A stretch of 64,000 nucleotides of DNA, from positions 15,195,001 to 15,259,000 of the forward strand of contig NC_091972.1 of NCBI RefSeq assembly GCF_036711975.1. Reading direction: 5' to 3'. Made by a program: the position numbers and the translations under genes. Below the pieces are notes generated by a model. That model saw nothing but the letters and a program-made list of their open reading frames with translations, did not search any database and had not been told where the DNA came from. Shown here in pieces: positions 57,352 to 64,000 of the stretch. The DNA is from Onthophagus taurus. Its lineage: Eukaryota > Arthropoda > Insecta > Coleoptera > Scarabaeidae. Every line of letters begins with the position of its first letter. Position 1 is the stretch's first letter.

Positions 57352-58604
57352 AAAATAACAATTGCTACTATAAGATCATCATTCAAAACATGTATCTACT
57401 AATTTAATTATTTAGAGGTCATAAAATTTGCTTAACACTTTCTTAATTAAAAAGTTAATTTTAAAGGATATTTTCATAAACAATATGTTATCACTTATCA
57501 TAATGTAATTTGGAAAAACACAATTAGCAACAACATTTTAAAATATCAGTTGTTTTATTGCGATTATTAATTGATTAGTGTTTTATAATGAACATGACAA
57601 CGTGTATGGAGACATTTAATTATCATTCGGTGTATATTCAAAAACCGTTTTAAATATCTTTGTGGTGGTCGAATAATTTACATATTAGTTGTTTTTCATG
57701 TCTTGCAATTGTTCAAAAATGTGTGCCATCAGGGTTGCGGCATCATTATCATTTAAGTAAACATTGATTGATAATTATTTCAGTATTAATAACTCTGGTG
57801 TAATTTTTACAAAACTTCTCAAACCAGCATTTACACTACTTTGAAAAATATGAGTAATGTTTTAAATACGACGGTTTTCGTAACATTTAGTGAAAAAATG
57901 TTATAGCTTTTTATTGCTTCGCAATTCACCATGAAGTTGTTTAAATTTATTTAAAATTTACTTTATGATATTTTAAAGGACTGGGATTTTCAGGGACTAA
58001 TTGTGTTGCAAATTTACTAATTTTGGAACGTTAGCGATAGTTGAAGGACTGAATAGAAGAATCATACTAACTGTACAATGTGGATATTTAAGAAAGAAAG
58101 TACTTCCAGAGTTGTTGACTATAAATCTTACCAAGCTGGTACACCCACGTTTCTGTTCGTTAATAGTATCGCATTAATACTAAAGATTTACGACTTGATG
58201 CCATCAACATTCAAAACGGAAATCATTCGATCATGATTCATAAGATTCTACAAGAGAAGTTGTGAATAGTTTGGATTGGATATGTATGAAAACATGTTAC
58301 CTGAAGACTAGGTAATAAAGAGGTTACCCTTTATTTATTATATGTGGTCACTTTTCATCATGATAACTTTACATGGTGTTGTTCATACAGCAGCCAATGC
58401 TATGTATTGCAGAAAATGCAAAATGTATTGGTGTGACCAATACTTCACTTCTGACATTTTCAAATCATTCACCAACTTAATATTTCACAAACTATAATAC
58501 AGGCGATAATAATAGAGCTGCATCAGAACTTAATATGGGGTGTATATTATAGTAGTAGTATATATTTTGTCTTGACATACAATTGATTTATCAATTCCAT
58601 GTTT

Positions 58605-59260
58605 TTGAATAATAATAATAATTTATTCCTGGTTTTCAAACATTAAGTATTTTCACATGTCATAAAAGGATACAATATTTCTGTACAAAAAAGTATACAC
58701 AAGTACTAAAAAAAATACAAAAAAAAGAAAAATACTGGACAAGAATACTTGCTGGTAGGTGAACGATCGATAATGGTCTATGTAACAGTCTGGCCATTAG
58801 AACTAAAATCAGCATTAAAGAATTCGTCTAAGTTATAAAAGGCATCGGCCGTCAAGAATTCTATAACCGTGCGTCTAAAAGATAGTGTTGGTAATGTTTG
58901 AATGTAAAGCAGTTAAAAATGTAACACCATAATAATTTAGTCCATCTCTCGCCCTAGCCGTTCGGTTGTAATTTCTAATAAGATCATTCTTATTACGGGT
59001 ATTGTAATTGTGACAGTCATTACTTTTTAAGTAAGAAGGCAGATTTTTCCCAACGTGCATCACGCAAGTGAGTATATACAGGCAATGCAGTGTCAAAAGT
59101 TTGTAATCAACAAACTTCCGCCGACAATACTTAGCAAAACCTATACCAGCCATCACTCTCACATCGCCTCTGAGTTCGGAATACACGTACTGCATGCGCA
59201 GAGTGTCCTTTCATCGCGCCGAAATAAACCGATCCTGATCCAAATTAATTTTATATAACT
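58605..59260 (-). mobile_element. non-LTR retrotransposon relic with (ATT)n 3' tail
   Basis: Read on the - strand: RVMAGIGFAKYCRRKFVDYK, LLTLHCLYILTCVMHVGKNL, then HNYNTRNKNDLIRNYNRTAR and NYYGVTFLTALHSNI. This is the usual C-terminal end of insect non-LTR RTs (LTLPCLYI...HNTR.K.DL...YMGIKLYN.LP). The simple AATAATAATAAT run at 58609-58622 marks the 3' tail. The 5' part is missing. Confidence 0.75.
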
Positions 59261-60305
59261 CAAGTATATACTTGAAAGATAATTCATACATAATAAGTTC
59301 CAGAAGTCATAAAAATAGTTTGTACTCCATCCTTTCATATCACTCCAACTTCCAATAAATTTAGAAAGCCAATTCAGTTTATGAGTAAATGATGCTAGGA
59401 CTTGTAACAAGTGTAGTTTATAATACTTGCCATAATTGAACAATTACATAAGATGGATCACCACCTATTGCCGCGAATTTTTAAATAACAAACTATTTTA
59501 GGAGAACTTAAGTTCCAAAACCTCAAGTATAAATTTGAATGATTTCGGAACTCGTGGATGAGTATTAAAATAATCATGAGTTCCTCCCCCTTTTTAGGGA
59601 CCGCTAGGTACTTAGTAGCTTTGCTTGTTGGCGTTTGTGTCGGTAGCTTCATCCTTTCTGGAGATTGATTCTGGACTCTTTAAGATTTCATGGGACATGT
59701 TCCAAATCGAATTTGTATTCTTATAGCAGCACGATCCTCACCGCGAAATTATTTATCGTGCCTATAGCATATTAACCATAGCAGATCCCATTTTCCATTT
59801 CTTGTATACCGCACAATATCCGTATCAATGTCGCTCAGGGTAGTAAATGTACAAAGGATTTGGTTGCTTTCCGGCGAAGTTAACGTTGGTTGAGTCGAAA
59901 CCTCAAACACTTCTTATATTTTGATACCTCTCGCCAAATTCTGTAATTTATGAGTTATATAGTGTGTCCTACTTTGCCCCGCTAATATTACAAACACTTT
60001 GTTAATCTCGGTTCTTAATCATTTCCACGATAATTAGGTCGTAAATATAAATAGATGCTGAATCGTGAGCATGCGATTCGATCGTATTGATTTGTTTGAT
60101 ACCGATAGTTTTATTTTGAGCAAATGACTTAGCTATATAGCAGTCCTCTGTAAAGATTCTGACAGCGCTTTATTGTTAGTGGCTTTTGATGTTGAAGTAG
60201 AACCGAATTTGATAAAGATTCTTAACGTAATTAACCTTGCTACTGCTGCACCCTCGTATTCATATATGTAGCTCAAGCAGGTGTTTATGTACTAAGCGTA
60301 TAATG

Positions 60306-60338
60306 TTCCTGGTATATACTAAGCGTATATACCAGGAA
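60306..60338. repeat. perfect 13-bp inverted repeat, 7-nt loop
   Basis: TTCCTGGTATATA (60306-60318) pairs with TATATACCAGGAA (60326-60338). It lies in intergenic sequence, and the loop repeats the nearby ACTAAGCGTATA motif (60291-60301). Confidence 0.7.
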
Positions 60339-62817
60339 TGGTATGACTTATTTGGGTTGTCTTTCACAAATATGTACCAATCTAATAATTTTGAAATCAT
60401 GATTGTGATGATATATTTTGGTTCTTCTTTGGGACTCATTACTTGCACTAAATGTGTTCACTGAAGATCGTCTCATGACATGCCTGCACTGAAGATCTCG
60501 CCAGGACAATGGGTTCCATTATGTCAATAGATATCACAGACAGAATTAGATATGCTACTAACGAGATGTTCTTTAAAAATTTGAAAATCTTTCTTGTCTT
60601 TGAAGATAAGTAACCGGATTACCGATCCCACCCACAAAATCAAATACAATCGGGTTGCGATAAAAGTGACGCTATCAACACAGACTTAAAGAGCAATAGT
60701 TGGAATGACAACATAGATCCCGCTGAGGAGAACCAGAACATTTACTTTCGAAGAACAACCATAGTATTGACAATATAGAACGAGAAATCACCCAGACTAC
60801 AACAGCAGAAATAAGGAAGGTAATAAGAAGTTGATCAGTAAAACAAGTTTCGAGACTATAAAGAGTTCTGGCACGAACTCCAAAATACTAGACGAAAGCG
60901 TTGATCGCTAATTATCTTAAAGAAAGAAAACGTTAATATATCTTTAAGGTACCATAAAAATATAGTGCCCATAGAATTATTCTGCTGACTAAGAAATTAA
61001 AATCTACTCAATTTTCTATTAATAATAAAATTGGAATGATATTTAAGTAAACCTGTATTACTGTATGGATTCTACAAAAAGTTAAATTTTGTGGGCAAAA
61101 GATTACCAGTTGAAATGTGGAATCAAAGGAATCTGGGTAACAGTAGTTTATTTTGTTACACCATATAGATTTTGTGTGTTAAATTTTGCTGTTGGCTCAG
61201 CGCCACAACCTTTCAATCTTGATATATTCAAGAGTACTCGCAGTTCGATGATCTCCTGTAGTTGTTTATACACTTCAATAAGTGTGTTGGGTAAGTAAAA
61301 TTGTTAAACATCATTTAATTCATATGATTTTTAATACAAAACTCTTCAAAATTGAAAATGTTCGTAGCCTGTATAAATTAAAGTTTTTTCTACTATTGTG
61401 ATTGGATTATTTTCTTTAACTTCTTTTTATATCTTTGTAAGTCATCATGTTAGAATATAAAACGATAAAGTGTTAAAGGTTAGAACACAAAACAACTACT
61501 TAATCAGTAATAAACGCCTATCTTAACGAAAATTTTAAAATGTTTGCAAAACTTCAGTCGTTTATCGCTGAATGTTTACTAAAGATTTTTGGTTGGTGAC
61601 GCTAACTACTCATCGATTATTATGACGGTTAGCTATTTACTTAAAACTAATAGTATTAACGAAATTACCTTGATTTCATTTTATACTTCACACGAACACA
61701 ACATATTATAGCCATGATGCCGAACTATTAAACTATATAAATTATCATGAAAATTATACTTTCGTAAACTGCAATTCCGGAACGTCTACTCTTTCCCGGG
61801 ATTGTGGAATATAATAACGAGATTGTTGAGGAGATGCGGATCTTATCGTAATTTAGGATTACGAGTGGATGACGTCCGTCGTTTTATTACCAAGTGAGCA
61901 ACAATGTGAGGTGCAAATTTAGTGCGGAATGGGAAGTTTGTACAGGCTAATTTAAAGTCTCTATGGATATTAAAATTTTGTTATTTTAGAGAATAAACGC
62001 TTTTCACTTGACGACATGGAATTTTTTCTTCATTTTATTCAGGATTAATTAATTTTGTGTTGATCTCAATGAGAAATTTAGCCAGACACCATCTTAATAA
62101 GGACCTTGTGACCATTTCACCGGGGACAATTCAAATTTAGAGCAATTGGGTCTATGCTCCATAATTTGTCCTCATCGCCATCACTCGGACGTTTCCCTCC
62201 AATTCCAGAATGCGTTGCTTGTAAATAACAAGAGTTGCCGTCCGCATAATTGATTCTGGAGACCCACGCTCATTAGAACCTATTAAGTAATTTCCCCGCA
62301 TAAATGGTTGTGTTTTCCTGGAAAGCACCAGCGCATATTCAGCGGTCGCACCATTAAAAGAACCAGTATGTAAATGAACGAAAGCTGTTTGTTTACTTTA
62401 TGCATTCAGAGTGACGTGTTCTGATTGGGAATATTCATTAATTTCGTCATTGAAGTTTTTATTCTAATTTATTTACCAATAAAGAAATGAATAAGTAAAA
62501 TTACATTTTGATAAAAATTTGTAATTTTCTTTTTACATCTGTCAAGCGTGGCGTAAACAAACTCATCATCGAACCGTGAAAGGTCAACAGCTTATTGAGT
62601 GTGAACGCATTCTTATTTTCTCCAACGAAAATCGTTCCACGTACATATACGTTTCTGCCCACGTTTTTATACTTTATCGAAGAACAAGATTTTAAATTAA
62701 GATTCTAAAACTATAAACATAAATATTTTTATGTAAAATAGAAAGTAAAATAAACAAATAATATATATTATAAACATTTTATTAAAATAAGTATTAAAAA
62801 AATAAAATGGACAAAAT

Positions 62818-63849
62818 CTATTTTAATTTTCCACAGTCTTCTTCCAATAATCCTCCCCAAACTTCGTAATGATGATTCAAATCTTTAACAGTATGTACTT
62901 TACATAAACTTTCTAATCCGCCATTTGAAGATTTAACTCCAAAAAATACTCTTTTAGCCCTACTATGAATCAATGCCATTGAGCACATAATACAAGGTTC
63001 ATGGGTCACAAATACATAATATCCGGTGCAGAGATATGGACCATCTTCAGGATTATCTAATTCGTCTTTATTTCTATAATTAGTAGCCCCAAATTTTGCG
63101 TGGGGATATTTATCTTTAAGAATTTTTAAATAATTTTCTGGAATACCATTTTGATTAAGACTATTTGATACATTTTCATCAATTATTGATTTTTCTTGAT
63201 TCCACGCCCCACCGTTTTGAGTAATTGCAACGTTATCAATTGCTGTCATTACAGGGTGAGCCATAGGGCTTAATTCGGTTTTGTAACCAATTGCAACAAC
63301 TGATTGTATTTTTGGGTCAAAAACCACAACTCCAATAGGGTTGATTTGATCTTGTTGATTAGCAATATCAATAGCCATTTTCATTAAAATTTTGTACTGG
63401 TTTATTTCTTGGTCGTTAAATAATGTGTTTTGTGTTAATTTTTCAAGGTATTTATTGCTATGAAAGTTACAAGGCCAGAGTTTTTGCGCATCATCATATT
63501 GTTTTCTAATTTTTGGCGGAATTTTAGCTACATTTATAATTTTAACATCGTTTTTTAAATAATTTGTATCAAATTTCTTGTTTTTAAGATAGCTGTGTAC
63601 ATCATCTTTATCACAAAGGTTTTTTGGAAATAACAGAATGAACGGAAATTTTACCCTTTTTAAATGAGACAATTCTTCAATCGGTAAAATCGAATTTAAC
63701 TCTACAATAACCCGAGAAATGTTTTTTGGATCTGCAATTTCATCGATGTACACCTCCACCAACGGAGTTTCTTCGCAAAGTTCATCCGGAAGGATTGGAT
63801 AGAAACCATGTTTACTCTCCTCCAATTTTCTTCGTTTAGATTCGATCAT
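62818..63849 (-). CDS. ADAT3: tRNA-specific adenosine deaminase subunit ADAT3
   Basis: ADAT3 is the partner of ADAT2 in the heterodimer that converts A34 to inosine in the anticodon wobble position of several tRNAs. The C-terminal half is a cytidine/deoxycytidylate-deaminase-like domain: zinc ligands in AHPVMTAIDNVA (His198) and HEPCIMCSMALIHSRAKRVFFG (Cys286, Cys289). In the first motif the catalytic Glu is replaced by Val200, which is the family hallmark of ADAT3, the non-catalytic subunit. The N-terminal half (residues 1-130) is the tRNA-binding part. The frame is open upstream to 63918 without an ATG there; the ATG at 63849 gives MIESKRRKLEE... and 343 residues. An AATTCAG acceptor-like site at 63910 leaves room for an upstream coding exon outside or near the edge. 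Confidence 0.92.
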   Translation of the reverse strand: MIESKRRKLEESKHGFYPILPDELCEETPLVEVYIDEIADPKNISRVIVELNSILPIEELSHLKRVKFPFILLFPKNLCDKDDVHSYLKNKKFDTNYLKNDVKIINVAKIPPKIRKQYDDAQKLWPCNFHSNKYLEKLTQNTLFNDQEINQYKILMKMAIDIANQQDQINPIGVVVFDPKIQSVVAIGYKTELSPMAHPVMTAIDNVAITQNGGAWNQEKSIIDENVSNSLNQNGIPENYLKILKDKYPHAKFGATNYRNKDELDNPEDGPYLCTGYYVFVTHEPCIMCSMALIHSRAKRVFFGVKSSNGGLESLCKVHTVKDLNHHYEVWGGLLEEDCGKLK

Positions 63850-64000
63850 CTCTTCTCTCCTAAATTTTCCAATTTTCCCCCAACCTTTATTTCTTTCTTC
63901 ATACGTACCTGAATTCAAGACATGAATATAGATTCAAATTTCTTCCAAAAAAATCGTAATAAAATTAGTATTTAGTTTTCGTTAACAAAATTTAACACCG

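Larger units (their letters stand above)
57352..62817. other. intergenic region between the CP2 and ADAT3 genes
   Basis: About 5.5 kb of mostly AT-rich sequence with one RT relic (58605-59260) and a perfect hairpin (60306-60338). Chance ORFs are short and show no family resemblance. Confidence 0.5.

Noticed and set aside
60600..60930. Possible retroelement segment (EREITQTTTAEIRKVIRS-like)
   Set aside because: Only one short stretch resembles the pre-RT region, stops follow at once, and no RT motif is seen nearby.

Overview
The window looks like nuclear DNA of an insect. It is AT-rich, the genes have many exons with GT-AG introns, and most of the non-coding space holds transposon debris. The three recognisable host genes (nuclear receptor HR3, a CP2/TFCP2 transcription factor of the Drosophila gemini type, and tRNA deaminase subunit ADAT3) are all animal genes with insect versions. 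A beetle would fit, but the sequence alone does not settle the order.

Layout from left to right. 1-1951 is an HR3 intron carrying a non-LTR retrotransposon relic. 1952-4739 is the 3' part of HR3 on the + strand: the end of the DNA-binding domain, the hinge and the whole ligand-binding domain. 5.6-8.1 kb holds two arrays of ~180-bp tandem repeats. 12.1-31.4 kb is a large + strand gene for a secreted protein with five PAN/Apple modules and a cysteine-rich C-terminal module. Its exon phases close exactly from either of two signal-peptide first exons (12494 or 22981), giving 1539 or 1099 residues. Its introns hold RT relics, a hAT-like element filled with dimeric satellite, and a Penelope-like fragment with target duplications. 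32.3-56.5 kb is the CP2/gemini-like gene on the - strand, tail to tail with the PAN gene. I resolved ten coding exons that close in frame (676 aa), including a 56-bp microexon at 43758-43813. Its introns hold a second, inverted copy of the hAT/satellite element, a Tc1 deletion derivative (42280-43642), an apparently intact piggyBac element (44126-46429, 567-aa transposase), a Tc1 relic, a foldback element and a nested MITE. 57.4-62.8 kb is intergenic with one RT relic. 62818-63849 is ADAT3 on the - strand.

The host genes do not form a pathway: there is a moulting-cycle nuclear receptor, an extracellular-matrix type protein, a transcription factor and a tRNA-editing subunit. I found no convincing new multi-gene system. 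The points most worth a second look are the two-promoter PAN gene, the microexon squeezed between two DNA transposons, the complete-looking piggyBac, and the hAT-like elements that carry dimeric 180-bp satellite in inverted orientation at two sites.
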